NCBI RefSeq assembly: GCF_000145215.1
Contig: NC_014392.1
Span: forward strand, 737,501-801,500
Direction: 5' to 3'
Length of the DNA stretch: 64,000 nt
From: Caldicellulosiruptor obsidiansis OB47
GTDB lineage: Bacteria > Bacillota > Thermoanaerobacteria > Caldicellulosiruptorales > Caldicellulosiruptoraceae
Position numbers and translations under genes: made by a program. Each line of letters begins with the position of its first letter. Position 1 is the stretch's first letter. Below, piece by piece: positions 18,493 through 27,810 of this stretch. The notes beneath the pieces are model-generated. The model made no database searches and was not told the origin of the DNA. It worked only from the letters and a program-made list of their open reading frames with translations.

Positions 18493-19272
18493 TTATCTCA
18501 TTTCCTGACCACCTGTTACATTTATAGCCTGCCCAGTCATGTAGCTTGCTTCATCAGATGCTAAAAATACTAATACATTTGCAACATCGTCATATGTGCA
18601 TGCACGCCTTAAAGGTACCTGACTCAAATACTTTTCTCTTATCTGTTCTGGTGTAAGTCCTTGATTTTTGGAATACTGCTCATAAAGGCTGTTTACCCAC
18701 AAAGGTGAGTCAAGCAGATTTCCCGGGCATATAGCATTTACTCTAATCCCGTACTCTGCAAGCTCAAGTGCCAAGCTCTGAGTAAGACCAATGCCACCAA
18801 ACTTTGATGCGGAGTACGCAGAGTTTTTGTATGACCCTTTCTTTCCAGACTTGCTATTTATCTGGATTATATTTCCTTTTCGGCGTGGAATCATCACTCT
18901 TGCTGCAGCTCTCGCACACAAGAAGTATCCAATGAGGTTTACATCTATTACCTTTTTCCACTCAGCAAGCGAAAATTCTGTAATAGGCTTTGCAATTAGT
19001 ATTCCAGCATTTGCAACCATCAAATCAAGCTGGCCAAAAGTTTCAATTGTCTTGTCAACCATTGCTTCGACCTCTTGTTCGTTTGTAACATCACACTTTA
19101 CAGCAATGGCTTCAGATAGGTCGCTTGCCACTTTTTGAGCACCTTCAAGGTTTATATCTGCAACAACAACCTTGCATCCTTCTTTGTCAAGTCTTCTTGC
19201 TAAAGCTTCACCAAGCCCCTGAGCTGCTCCTGTAACAATTGCAACCTGTCCCTCTAATCGTTTGCAATTCAT
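18493..19272 (-). CDS. short-chain dehydrogenase, sorbitol-6-phosphate dehydrogenase-like
   Basis: NAD(P)-dependent SDR of 259 residues. The nucleotide motif TGAAQGLGEA is at about 15-24, NAG at about 88-90, the catalytic Ser in NSKSGKKGS and the YSASK Tyr/Lys pair at about 153-157. The segment CPGNLLDSPLWVNSLYEQYSKNQGLTPEQIREKYLSQVPL matches the sorbitol-6-phosphate 2-dehydrogenase (SrlD) group, so the substrate is probably a ketose/polyol or its phosphate. Standing next to deoxysugar genes it may reduce or oxidise a 6-deoxyketose or lactaldehyde. ATG 19272 follows AAAGGGGG. It heads a two-gene minus-strand operon with the PHP protein and is divergent from the long dehydrogenase operon. Confidence 0.8.
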   Translation of the reverse strand: MNCKRLEGQVAIVTGAAQGLGEALARRLDKEGCKVVVADINLEGAQKVASDLSEAIAVKCDVTNEQEVEAMVDKTIETFGQLDLMVANAGILIAKPITEFSLAEWKKVIDVNLIGYFLCARAAARVMIPRRKGNIIQINSKSGKKGSYKNSAYSASKFGGIGLTQSLALELAEYGIRVNAICPGNLLDSPLWVNSLYEQYSKNQGLTPEQIREKYLSQVPLRRACTYDDVANVLVFLASDEASYMTGQAINVTGGQEMR

Positions 19273-19341
19273 ATTTATATAACCCCCTTTGATATTGTTT
19301 TAACATGTTGTCTTTTTGCTTTGTCTACAATTAATTATACA

Positions 19342-19370
19342 ATATATGTTGTGTTTATGTCTATATCAAT
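19342..19370 (-). promoter_or_regulatory. promoter of the SDR-PHP operon
   Basis: Read on the minus strand: TTGATA (19370-19365), 17 bases, then TATATT (19347-19342), followed a few bases later by a second possible extended -10, TGTATAAT. The region is shared with the divergent zinc-dehydrogenase operon, whose -10 may be the TATAAT at 19425-19430; its -35 is not convincing. Confidence 0.5.
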
Positions 19371-19480
19371 TTGATTTATTTTTGACTTTATTGATTTTTT
19401 GGCCAAGATGTATTATCATTATCTTATAATAGCATTGATATTTATAGATAAGATTTTGATTTATAAAGGAGGATATAAAA

Positions 19481-20746
19481 ATGAAGACAAAAGCTGTGAG
19501 ATTATATGGCAAAAACGATTTGAGACTTGAAGAATTTGAGCTTCCACCAATAAAAGAAAACGAAATTTTAGCAAAAGTAATTTCTGATAGTCTTTGTATG
19601 TCATCTTACAAGGCAGCAATACAAGGAAGCGAGCACAAAAGAGTACCAAAAGACATAGATAAAAACCCTGTTATAATAGGTCATGAATTTTGCGGGCAAA
19701 TAGTAGAGGTAGGTAAGAAGTGGCAGGACAAGTTCAAGCCAGGTGACAAATTCACGGTTCAGCCTGCGCTGAACCTCAAAGACAATCCATATGCAGCACC
19801 GGGATATTCATACCAGTATATTGGTGGTGATGCGACATACATCATTATTCCGAATGAGGTGATGGAGCAAAACTGTCTTTTAAAATATGAGGGTGATGCA
19901 TTCTTTTATGGCTCGCTGGCAGAACCAATGTCGTGTATTATTGGTGCATTTCATGCAAGCTATCACACCCAGCCCGGCAAGTATATACACAAGATGGGTA
20001 CATTAGAAAACGGTTTTATGGCAATCTTAGCAGGTGCTGGTCCAATGGGGCTGGGGGCTATTGACTATGCTGTGCATGGACCTAAACCGCCAAAGCTGCT
20101 TGTTGTGACAGATATAAACCAGGAAAGGTTAGATAGAGCAGCCTCGATATATACTCAAGAGGATGCTAAAAAGCATGGTGTTGACCTTTATTATGTCAAT
20201 ACTGCCAATATAGATAATGTTGAGAATTATCTTCTTTCATTTACTGATGGCAGAGGTTTTGATGATGTCTTTGTCTTTGCACCAGTCAGAGAACTTGTTG
20301 AACTTGCAGACAAGATTCTTGCAAGAGATGGGTGTCTAAACTTTTTTGCAGGACCGAGCGACCCTAATTTTTCAGCACTTTTGAATTTTTACAATGTCCA
20401 CTACAACTCAACGCACGTTGTTGGAACAAGTGGTGGCAATACCGATGACATGATTGAAGCGCTTGATTTGATGGCAAGAGGTGTTGTCAATCCCGCTGCA
20501 ATGATTACTCATATTGGAGGGCTTAACTGTGTGGCGCAAACAACTCTAAATCTTCCCAAAATCCCTGGCGGAAAAAAGCTTATATACACAAACATAGAGC
20601 TTGACCTTGTAGCAATAGAAGATTTCAAAGAAAAAGGCAAAGAAAATCCTCTTTTTGCTGAGCTTGCAAAGATTGTTGAAAGAAATAATGGTCTTTGGTG
20701 CAAAGAGGCAGAAGATTTTCTTTTGACAAATGCTAAAAAGATTTGA
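19481..20746 (+). CDS. zinc-type alcohol dehydrogenase, L-sorbose-1-phosphate reductase-like
   Basis: Medium-chain dehydrogenase/reductase of 421 residues, longer than the usual 340-350. The GroES-like half holds GHEFCGQIVEVG and FKPGDKFTVQPAL, and the Rossmann motif AGAGPMGLGAIDYA lies near residue 187. The insertions and the ending resemble L-sorbose-1-phosphate reductase-type enzymes. The canonical cysteine cluster of the structural zinc is absent, as in that subgroup. It should interconvert a ketose (or phosphate) and a polyol, or oxidise a secondary hydroxyl of a deoxyketose. ATG 19481 follows AAAGGAGG. It is the first gene of an apparent operon running through lipB, lipA, the 2-oxoacid dehydrogenase genes, the DeoR regulator and L-rhamnose isomerase. 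The true substrate is unknown. Confidence 0.75.
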   Translation: MKTKAVRLYGKNDLRLEEFELPPIKENEILAKVISDSLCMSSYKAAIQGSEHKRVPKDIDKNPVIIGHEFCGQIVEVGKKWQDKFKPGDKFTVQPALNLKDNPYAAPGYSYQYIGGDATYIIIPNEVMEQNCLLKYEGDAFFYGSLAEPMSCIIGAFHASYHTQPGKYIHKMGTLENGFMAILAGAGPMGLGAIDYAVHGPKPPKLLVVTDINQERLDRAASIYTQEDAKKHGVDLYYVNTANIDNVENYLLSFTDGRGFDDVFVFAPVRELVELADKILARDGCLNFFAGPSDPNFSALLNFYNVHYNSTHVVGTSGGNTDDMIEALDLMARGVVNPAAMITHIGGLNCVAQTTLNLPKIPGGKKLIYTNIELDLVAIEDFKEKGKENPLFAELAKIVERNNGLWCKEAEDFLLTNAKKI

Positions 20747-20791
20747 CAGTTAAAACTGGATATTGGCAAGGATGAAAGGAAGATATGCAAA

Positions 20792-21496
20792 GTGTGTATA
20801 AATGTTTGTTATTTAGAAAAGGTAGACTATCAGGAAGCTCTTTCAATTCAAGAGAGCATTTGGTCTTTAAGGGTTGAGAAAAAGATTGGTGACACTCTGC
20901 TGCTGCTTGAACATCCTCATGTTATCACAATAGGAAGACGTGGCAGTAGGAAAAACATCCTTGTGTCAGAGGAATTTTTAGAGAAAATGGGTGTCAAGGT
21001 GTTTGAGGTAAGCCGTGGTGGGGATGTGACATACCACGGTCCTGGTCAGCTTGTTGGATACCCAATTTTTGATTTAGCTTTGACAGATAGAGATATAAAA
21101 AAGTTTGTATATCTTTTAGAAGAGGTTTTTATAAGACTTTTAAAAGAAGAGTTTGGAATTATAGCGCGCAGGGATGAAGATAAATACACGGGTGTTTGGG
21201 TTGGCAATGACAAGATAGTTGCTATAGGTATAGCAGTTAAAAAGTGGGTAACCATGCACGGGTTTGCTTTCAATGTAAATACAAATCTTGAACACTTTTC
21301 GTGGATTGTCCCGTGCGGACTGAAAGATAGAGGTGTTACATCCTTAGAAAGACTGATTGGAAGCACAATTCGGTTTGAAGATGTGGTGGATAAGGTTCAG
21401 ACTTATTTTGGAAAGGTTTTCGGCAAGAGTTTGAATATCTTGGACAAAGAAGAACTTTTCGATTTGCTAAAAATTCAAGCGCAGGAAGGTATGTAA
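20792..21496 (+). CDS. lipB: octanoyl-[ACP]:protein N-octanoyltransferase LipB
   Basis: Transfers octanoate from acyl carrier protein to lipoyl domains, the first step of lipoate assembly. The 234-residue protein has the family core RGGDVTYHGPGQLVGYPIFDL, the conserved lysine region GIAVKKWVTMHGFAFNV and the catalytic cysteine in WIVPCGLKDRGVTSL. GTG 20792 gives the expected N-terminus (YLEKVDYQEALSIQ); the ribosome site AAAGGAAG is weak. It is followed 3 bases later by lipA and then by the E2 gene carrying the lipoyl domain. So it probably serves the dehydrogenase complex in this operon. Confidence 0.93.
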   Translation: MCINVCYLEKVDYQEALSIQESIWSLRVEKKIGDTLLLLEHPHVITIGRRGSRKNILVSEEFLEKMGVKVFEVSRGGDVTYHGPGQLVGYPIFDLALTDRDIKKFVYLLEEVFIRLLKEEFGIIARRDEDKYTGVWVGNDKIVAIGIAVKKWVTMHGFAFNVNTNLEHFSWIVPCGLKDRGVTSLERLIGSTIRFEDVVDKVQTYFGKVFGKSLNILDKEELFDLLKIQAQEGM

Positions 21497-21498
21497 AT

Positions 21499-22374
21499 AT
21501 GAGCTATCTAAAAAAGCCTGATTGGCTGAAGATAAGAGTAAAGGCAGATCAAAAAATAGATGATGTCATAGAAATTTTAAAAATGTTTTCTCTTCACACG
21601 GTGTGTGAAGAAGCTCAGTGTCCAAACATTTATGAGTGCTTTTCAAAAAAAACTGCTACTTTTTTGATTATGGGAGATATATGCACTAGAAACTGTACAT
21701 TTTGTGATGTCAAGAAAGGGAAACCTGAGTGTTTAAATAGTGATGAACCTGAGATGGTTGCAAATGCTGTAGGTGCATTGGGACTAAAGTATGTTGTTAT
21801 AACCTCTGTTACAAGGGATGATTTGCCAGACGGTGGAGCTTCTCACTTTGCAGAGTGCATTAGAAGCATAAAAGTAAAAAGTCAACATACTAAGATTGAG
21901 GTTCTAATTCCTGACTTTAAAGGTAGTTTTGAATCAGTTTCAAAGGTTGTAGAAGCTTCACCCGATGTTGTTGCACACAACATAGAGACCATCGAAAGGT
22001 TATATCCCTGCGTAAGACCTTTGGCAAGTTATAAAAGGTCGCTCGATGTCTTGAGGATGGTAAAAGAGATTGATAAGAATATATTTACAAAATCGGGTAT
22101 CATGGTTGGACTTGGTGAGACAAAAGATGAAGTTAAAAAGACGCTTGAAGACTTAAGAAAAGCAGAGTGTGATTTTGTAACAATAGGACAGTATCTATCC
22201 CCTTCCAAAAATCACCATCCTGTTGTTGAGTTTGTTCATCCAGATGCCTTTGAAGAGTACAAAGAATTTGCAATTTCAATTGGATTTAAGTTTGTTATGT
22301 CAGGTCCTCTTGTGAGAAGTTCATATATGGCAGAAAATGCAAAGGATATAATTGAAAATGTCCACAAAATATAA
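21499..22374 (+). CDS. lipA: lipoyl synthase LipA
   Basis: Radical-SAM enzyme that inserts two sulfurs into protein-bound octanoyl groups. The 291-residue protein holds both iron-sulfur cluster motifs: the auxiliary cluster cysteines in TVCEEAQCPNIYECF (about 34-48) and the radical-SAM CTRNCTFCD (about 61-69). It also has TSVTRDDLPDGGASHFA and the ending MSGPLVRSSYMA whose RSSY serine binds the auxiliary cluster. It starts 3 bases after lipB ends, so translation is likely coupled. With lipB this gives a complete endogenous lipoylation route inside a catabolic operon, which is unusual. Confidence 0.96.
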   Translation: MSYLKKPDWLKIRVKADQKIDDVIEILKMFSLHTVCEEAQCPNIYECFSKKTATFLIMGDICTRNCTFCDVKKGKPECLNSDEPEMVANAVGALGLKYVVITSVTRDDLPDGGASHFAECIRSIKVKSQHTKIEVLIPDFKGSFESVSKVVEASPDVVAHNIETIERLYPCVRPLASYKRSLDVLRMVKEIDKNIFTKSGIMVGLGETKDEVKKTLEDLRKAECDFVTIGQYLSPSKNHHPVVEFVHPDAFEEYKEFAISIGFKFVMSGPLVRSSYMAENAKDIIENVHKI

Positions 22375-22522
22375 AATTAGAAATGCAAAAATCAAAACAA
22401 CATTGACAAGAAACAAACAAAATGATACTATTAAATTGGAGATGAAAAAAGTTAACATGATAGATGAAAAAATATATCAAATCTATTGAAACAAATAAAC
22501 AGGTCAAATGGAGGTCATTAAT

Positions 22523-23881
22523 ATGGCAACACCTGTAATAATGCCCAAACAGGGACAGACTGTTGAAAGTTGTATAATTACAAAGTGGTATAAGAAAAAA
22601 GGTGATAAGGTTGAAGTTGGCGACCTTTTATTTTCTTATGAGACCGACAAGGCGAGTTTTGATGAGGAAGCAAAGGTAAGTGGTGTACTTCTTGATATCT
22701 TCTTCGAAGAAGGTGAAGAAGTTCCTGTCTTAACTAATGTGTGTGTGATTGGTGAACCTGGTGAGGATGTGCAACATTTCAATCCAAAGGCTTCCTCAGA
22801 AGTCCAAAAAGTTCACATCTCACACCAGACGTATGAGCAAGATGTCCCGGGGGAAACTCAAACAAAGATTTCAAAGCACTATTCTCCAATTGAAGGGAAA
22901 ATAAAAATTTCACCCAGAGCAAAGAACTTAGCTGAAAAATTAAATGTTGATTTTAGGTTTGCAAAACCTTCAGGGCCAGATGGAAGAATAATTGAAAGAG
23001 ACATTTTGAAACTTTTTGAATCAGGGCCAGTGTTTACAAGTGCGGCAACACAGGAAGCAAAAGAAGTTGAAGATGTTCAAATTTTAGAGCCAACTGGCAT
23101 TGGTGGTAGAATTACAACTTTTGACATTGAAAGGGCAAAGCAGGAAAGCTATGTCTCAAAAATTTCTGAGTCTTCTGGGCAGAATGTAGAATATGAAGAT
23201 GTGCCGCTTTCAAATATCAGAAAGGCTATCGCAAAGGCTATGTATCTATCTCTTACCACAACAGCTCAGCTGACATTACACACATCATTTGATGCAAGTA
23301 AAATCCTTGAGTTCAGGAAAAAAGTGAAAGAAAACAGAGAAAAACTGGAGCTTGAGGATATCACAATAAACGATATAATCCTTTTTGCTGTCTCAAGGGT
23401 TTTACCAAAACACAAATTGCTCAATAGCCATTTTTTGGATGATAAAATGAGATATTTCAAGAATGTTCATCTTGGGTTTGCAGTTGACACAGAGCGTGGT
23501 CTTATGGTACCAACAATATTCAACTGTAACCAAAAGACCTTAAGTCAAATCTCAAAAGAAGCAAAGGAGCTAATTGGCCTTTGCAGAAAAGGAACAATCT
23601 CACCAGACCTTTTAAAAGGTGCAACGTTCACTATTACCAATTTAGGAAGTTTTGGTATAGAAAGTTTTACACCTGTCCTAAATCCTCCTCAGACAGGGAT
23701 TTTGGGTGTAAATACAATTGTTCAGAGGTCTAAGGAAGAAAATGGACAGATAAAATTCTACCCTGCAATGGGGTTGTCACTAACGTTTGATCACAGAGCG
23801 TTAGATGGAGCCGATGCGGCAAGGTTTTTGAAGGATTTAAAGGAGCTTTTAGAAAACTTTGATTTGCTTTTGGCACTCTGA
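22523..23881 (+). CDS. 2-oxoacid dehydrogenase E2, dihydrolipoamide acyltransferase
   Basis: Core acyltransferase of a 2-oxoacid (or acetoin) dehydrogenase, 452 residues. Domain order: one lipoyl domain (1-80, lipoylated K43 in YETDKASFD), a linker, an E3-binding domain (about 130-170, KISPRAKNLAEKLNVDF...GPDGRIIERDIL), a second half-copy of that domain (PTGIGGRITTFDIERA), and the catalytic domain with H424 and D428 in FDHRALDGADA. ATG 22523 is used because GGAGGT at 22510-22515 is well placed and the lipoyl domain then starts MATPVIMPKQGQ; the ATG at 22508 overlaps that ribosome site. The gap of 148 bases after lipA shows no terminator. Its acyl substrate cannot be deduced from sequence. Confidence 0.92.
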   Translation: MATPVIMPKQGQTVESCIITKWYKKKGDKVEVGDLLFSYETDKASFDEEAKVSGVLLDIFFEEGEEVPVLTNVCVIGEPGEDVQHFNPKASSEVQKVHISHQTYEQDVPGETQTKISKHYSPIEGKIKISPRAKNLAEKLNVDFRFAKPSGPDGRIIERDILKLFESGPVFTSAATQEAKEVEDVQILEPTGIGGRITTFDIERAKQESYVSKISESSGQNVEYEDVPLSNIRKAIAKAMYLSLTTTAQLTLHTSFDASKILEFRKKVKENREKLELEDITINDIILFAVSRVLPKHKLLNSHFLDDKMRYFKNVHLGFAVDTERGLMVPTIFNCNQKTLSQISKEAKELIGLCRKGTISPDLLKGATFTITNLGSFGIESFTPVLNPPQTGILGVNTIVQRSKEENGQIKFYPAMGLSLTFDHRALDGADAARFLKDLKELLENFDLLLAL

Positions 23882-23907
23882 TTCTGAAGAAAGGGTGAAA
23901 ACTAAGA

Positions 23908-25272
23908 ATGAAATACGACCTTATTATCATAGGTGGTGGACCTGCGGGGTATCTGGCAGCAGAAAGGGCTTCAAAAGGAGGGCTCAAAACACTGTTAATA
24001 GAAGAAAGGTATTTAGGGGGTGTTTGCCTCAATGAAGGCTGTATTCCTACAAAAACTTTACTCTATAGTGCAAAGATTTTAGAAGGAGCAAAGCACGGTT
24101 TTAAATATGGTGTTGAAGTAAAAGATATTACGTTAAACCATAAAAAGGTACTTGAAAGAAAAGACAAAGTAATAAAAACTCTTGTGACAGGAATAAAAAG
24201 TAAGCTCAGAAAAAGTGGTGCTGAAATACTCAGTGGTCATGGAGAGATTTTAGGAAGAAGCAGCAAAGGATATATTGTAGCGGTGGGGGATAAAGAATTT
24301 GCCACAGATAGGCTCTTGATTGCCACCGGTTCTTCGCCTTTTATTCCACTGATTGAAGGTGTGAAAGAGGCGCTTGAAAGAGGTTTTGTGTTGACCAACA
24401 GAGAAATCCTGGAGATTGAAAGTGTGCCAGCATCGATGATTGTGATTGGTGGGGGAATTGTTGGGCTTGAGATAGCATCATATTTCAGTTCGGCAGGTTC
24501 AAAAGTGACTGTGATTGAAATGCTTGACCACATTGGCGGCAGCATGGACAGGGAAATTTCTAATATACTGCTTGAAATATACAAGAAAAAGGGAGTTGAG
24601 TTTGAACTTTCAGCAAGAGTTACTAAGATTGATGAAGGAAAAGTGGTGTATGAAAAAGATGGAAAGTTTTTTGAAAAAGAGGCTGAAAAGGTTTTGCTAA
24701 GCGTCGGGAGAAGGCCAAATATCACAGGATTTGGACTTGAAAACATAGGAGTTGAGCTTGAGAAAGGGTGTGTAAAAACAGATGATAGAATGAAGACCAA
24801 TGTCCAAGAGGTGTATGCTGCAGGGGATATAAACGGCAAGCTCATGCTTGCTCATACAGCATACAGAGAAGCAGAAGTTGCTGTATGGAATATACTAGGT
24901 AGAAAAGTAAAAGTAAACTACAATTCTATTCCTTCTGTTGTATATACAAACCCGGAGGTTGCATGGGTGGGTGAAAGTGAAGAGTCAATAAAAGGAAAAG
25001 GTTTAGAATATGAAGTTATAAAACTTCCCATGCTTTACAGTGGGAGGTTTGTTGCTGAAAATGAAGAATTTGATGGACTTTGCAAAATATTGATTGATAA
25101 AAGGAAACGCACAATACTTGGCTGTCACATGATAGGAAACTACGCTTCAGAAATAATTTACGGTGTTGGTATTATGATTGAGATGCAATTGAGAGTTGAG
25201 GATATAAAAGATATTGTATTTCCACATCCGACAGTTAGCGAAATTATAAGAGAGGTCATATTTGAACTATAG
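23908..25272 (+). CDS. lpd: dihydrolipoamide dehydrogenase (E3)
   Basis: FAD/NAD flavoprotein that reoxidises the lipoyl group of E2. The 454-residue protein has the FAD motif IIGGGPAGYLAAERA at the N-terminus, the redox disulfide C40/C45 (GGVCLNEGCIPTK), the NAD motif VIGGGIVGLEIASYF at about 173-187, the second FAD motif VYAAGDINGKLMLAHTA and the C-terminal HPTVSEI histidine. All catalytic residues are present. It lies between E2 and E1 genes in the order E2-E3-E1, opposite to the usual E1-E2-E3. No second E3 is seen in the window. Confidence 0.94.
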   Translation: MKYDLIIIGGGPAGYLAAERASKGGLKTLLIEERYLGGVCLNEGCIPTKTLLYSAKILEGAKHGFKYGVEVKDITLNHKKVLERKDKVIKTLVTGIKSKLRKSGAEILSGHGEILGRSSKGYIVAVGDKEFATDRLLIATGSSPFIPLIEGVKEALERGFVLTNREILEIESVPASMIVIGGGIVGLEIASYFSSAGSKVTVIEMLDHIGGSMDREISNILLEIYKKKGVEFELSARVTKIDEGKVVYEKDGKFFEKEAEKVLLSVGRRPNITGFGLENIGVELEKGCVKTDDRMKTNVQEVYAAGDINGKLMLAHTAYREAEVAVWNILGRKVKVNYNSIPSVVYTNPEVAWVGESEESIKGKGLEYEVIKLPMLYSGRFVAENEEFDGLCKILIDKRKRTILGCHMIGNYASEIIYGVGIMIEMQLRVEDIKDIVFPHPTVSEIIREVIFEL

Positions 25273-25299
25273 AATTTGTGGGGGAGGTTGATTTTAAAG

Positions 25300-27771
25300 A
25301 TGCCAAAGTCACAGTTTATTGACCCAAACGAAGTAAGAAAAAGTGGCTGGATAAAATTTTTTGATATTCCTGTAAACCAATATAACAGAACGTTAGAAGA
25401 GGAGAGACAAAACTTTTCAGATGACCAGCTGATTAGAATTTACAGAGACATGCTTATAATCCGCGAATTTGAGACAATGCTTTCTTTAATAAAAACAACA
25501 GGAGAATACAATGGAATAAAGTATGACTATCCAGGACCGGCACACCTATCGATTGGTCAAGAAGCAGCAGCGGTAGGGCAGGCTTTTGTGTTGGATAAAG
25601 ATGATTTTATATTTGGTTCACATAGAAGTCATGGAGAGGTTATAGCAAAAGGTCTTTCAACAATTGAAAAACTCAGTGACGATGAACTTTTAAAAATCAT
25701 GGAGAGCTATTTTGATGGAGCAATACTTAGAGTTGTGGAAGAAAACTTAAAAAATATCTCAAGCATTAAAGAACTTTCAGTCAATTTTTTCTTGTATGGT
25801 GCGCTTGCCGAGATATTTGGAAGAGAGACGGGGTTTCAAAAAGGTCTTGGCGGGTCCATGCATGTGTTCTTTCCACCATTTGGAATTTACCCGAACAATG
25901 CAATTGTTGGCGGGTCTGCTGACATTGCAGTAGGAGCAGCTTTGTTTAAGAAAATCAATAAGAAAAATGGCATTGTTGTTGTCAATATTGGTGACGGTTC
26001 GATGGCGTGTGGACCTGTATGGGAGGCTATGTGCCTTGCTACAATGGACCAGTACAAAAAACTATGGGATGAGGAGTACAGAGGTGGTCTTCCAATAATC
26101 TTCAATTTTATGGACAATCAGTATGCTATGGGTGGGCAGACACGCGGTGAGACAATGGGATATGACATGCTTGCAAGGGTCGGAGCAGGTGTTAATCCTG
26201 AACAGATGCATGCAGAGCGTGTTGACGGTTACAATCCACTGGCTGTAATTGATGCAATGAAGAGAAAGAAATACCTGCTTGAACAAAAACAAGGTCCGGT
26301 TCTTTTAGATATTGTCACATACAGGCTCACAGGCCACTCACCATCTGACTCATCTTCTTACAGGACAAAAGAGGAGATTGAAGCATGGGCAGTTCAGGAC
26401 CCAATTGTAACTTATAGGGATGAGTTAATCAGAGCAGGCATTGTGACAGAAGAAAAGATACAGGAGATTCAAAGCTATGTAAAAGAGCTTATAACAAAGA
26501 TATGTGCACTTGCTGTTGATGAAAATGTTTCACCAAGAATAAATCTTGTGAAAGACCCTGATGGTATAGCCAAATATATGTTCTCAAATCAAAGGATTGA
26601 AAAGATGGAAGACAGAACTCCTGAGGTTTTGATTCCAAAAGAAGAGAATCCGCGTGTAAAACAAATAAAGAACAAAATAAGAGTTGGGATTATTGACGGA
26701 AAACCTGTTCCAAAGGCAAAGGTGTTCAATCTCAGAGACGCAATATTTGAAGCGCTGCTTGATAAGTTCTACACAGACCCGACACTTATCTCATACGGGG
26801 AAGACTTGCGCGACTGGGGCGGAGCTTTTGCGGTCTACAGAGGACTTACAGAGTCGCTCCCATACCACAGACTGTTTAACACCTGTATCTCAGAAGGTGC
26901 AATAGTTGGGTCTGCAGTTGGATATGGTATGTGTGGTGGCAGGGTTGTTGTAGAGATAATGTACTGTGATTTTATTGGAAGGGCGGGGGATGAGATATTC
27001 AACCAGCTTGCAAAATGGCAGGCAATGAGCGCAGGGACATTAAAGATGCCTGTTATTGTGAGGGTTTCTGTTGGTTCAAAATATGGCGCACAGCATTCTC
27101 AGGACTGGACTTCTATTGTCTCTCACATTCCTGGACTTAAAGTTGTATTCCCGGCCACACCTTATGATGCAAAAGGTCTTATGAACAGCGCACTGTCTTC
27201 CACAGACCCAGTGATATTTTTTGAAAGCCAAAGACTGTATGATATTGGAGAGCTTTTTCACAAAGAGGGTGTACCAGAAGGATATTATGAGGTTCCAATT
27301 GGTGAACCTGATATCAAAAAAGAAGGTAAGGACATTACAATTCTAACAGTTGGGGCAACGCTGTACAGAGCACTCGATGCAGCCAAAATCTTGGAAGAAA
27401 AGTATGGAGTGAGCGCTGAAATCATCGATGCAAGATCGCTTGTGCCTTTTAACTATGAAAAGGTGATCGAATCTGTCAAAAAGACAGGAAGGATTGTACT
27501 AACATCTGACGCATGTGCAAGGGGCTCAATTTTGAAAGACATGGCAGCAACGATTGCTGACCTTGCCTTTGACTATCTGGATGCGCCGCCTGTTGTAGTT
27601 GGCTCCAAAAACTGGATTGTTCCTGCATACGAATTTGAAAACTATTTCTTTCCGCAAGCTGACTGGATTATTGATGCAATTCATGAAAGGATTATGCCGC
27701 TCAAAGGGCATGTGCCAAAGAACAACTTCACAACAAATGAGATTTTAAGGATAAACAGACTTGGTATATAA
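25300..27771 (+). CDS. 2-oxoacid dehydrogenase E1, fused alpha and beta subunits
   Basis: Thiamine-diphosphate decarboxylase of the complex, alpha and beta parts in one chain of 823 residues. The alpha part (about 1-460) shows [22 protein letters not shown], the ThDP motif [14 protein letters not shown] and [14 protein letters not shown]. The beta part (about 490-823) starts with [13 protein letters not shown] and [11 protein letters not shown] and includes [34 protein letters not shown] and [15 protein letters not shown]. Such fusions occur in some branched-chain and acetoin-type E1 proteins, so pyruvate is not assured. About 60 extra residues separate the Rossmann part from GGSMHVF compared with typical alpha chains. 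ATG 25300 is preferred, although GGGGGAGG is rather distant; TTG 25288 touches it. Anaerobes of this kind normally use pyruvate:ferredoxin oxidoreductase, so a specialised substrate is likely. Confidence 0.88.
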   Translation: MPKSQFIDPNEVRKSGWIKFFDIPVNQYNRTLEEERQNFSDDQLIRIYRDMLIIREFETMLSLIKTTGEYNGIKYDYPGPAHLSIGQEAAAVGQAFVLDKDDFIFGSHRSHGEVIAKGLSTIEKLSDDELLKIMESYFDGAILRVVEENLKNISSIKELSVNFFLYGALAEIFGRETGFQKGLGGSMHVFFPPFGIYPNNAIVGGSADIAVGAALFKKINKKNGIVVVNIGDGSMACGPVWEAMCLATMDQYKKLWDEEYRGGLPIIFNFMDNQYAMGGQTRGETMGYDMLARVGAGVNPEQMHAERVDGYNPLAVIDAMKRKKYLLEQKQGPVLLDIVTYRLTGHSPSDSSSYRTKEEIEAWAVQDPIVTYRDELIRAGIVTEEKIQEIQSYVKELITKICALAVDENVSPRINLVKDPDGIAKYMFSNQRIEKMEDRTPEVLIPKEENPRVKQIKNKIRVGIIDGKPVPKAKVFNLRDAIFEALLDKFYTDPTLISYGEDLRDWGGAFAVYRGLTESLPYHRLFNTCISEGAIVGSAVGYGMCGGRVVVEIMYCDFIGRAGDEIFNQLAKWQAMSAGTLKMPVIVRVSVGSKYGAQHSQDWTSIVSHIPGLKVVFPATPYDAKGLMNSALSSTDPVIFFESQRLYDIGELFHKEGVPEGYYEVPIGEPDIKKEGKDITILTVGATLYRALDAAKILEEKYGVSAEIIDARSLVPFNYEKVIESVKKTGRIVLTSDACARGSILKDMAATIADLAFDYLDAPPVVVGSKNWIVPAYEFENYFFPQADWIIDAIHERIMPLKGHVPKNNFTTNEILRINRLGI

Positions 27772-27810
27772 TACTTTTAAACCCAAGATGAATTTTTGGG
27801 ATGTGGTGTT

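Noticed and set aside
19375..19480. A consensus promoter for the zinc-dehydrogenase operon
   Set aside because: A TATAAT is present at 19425-19430, but no acceptable -35 lies at 16-18 bases, so no promoter was listed.
24237..24845. 202-codon minus-strand frame inside the E3 gene
   Set aside because: Serine/proline-rich antisense shadow of a conserved flavoprotein gene; no start signal and no family resemblance.
27780..27801. Small hairpin CCCAA/TTGGG before the DeoR gene as a terminator
   Set aside because: Only five base pairs and no T tract; it is unlikely to split the operon.
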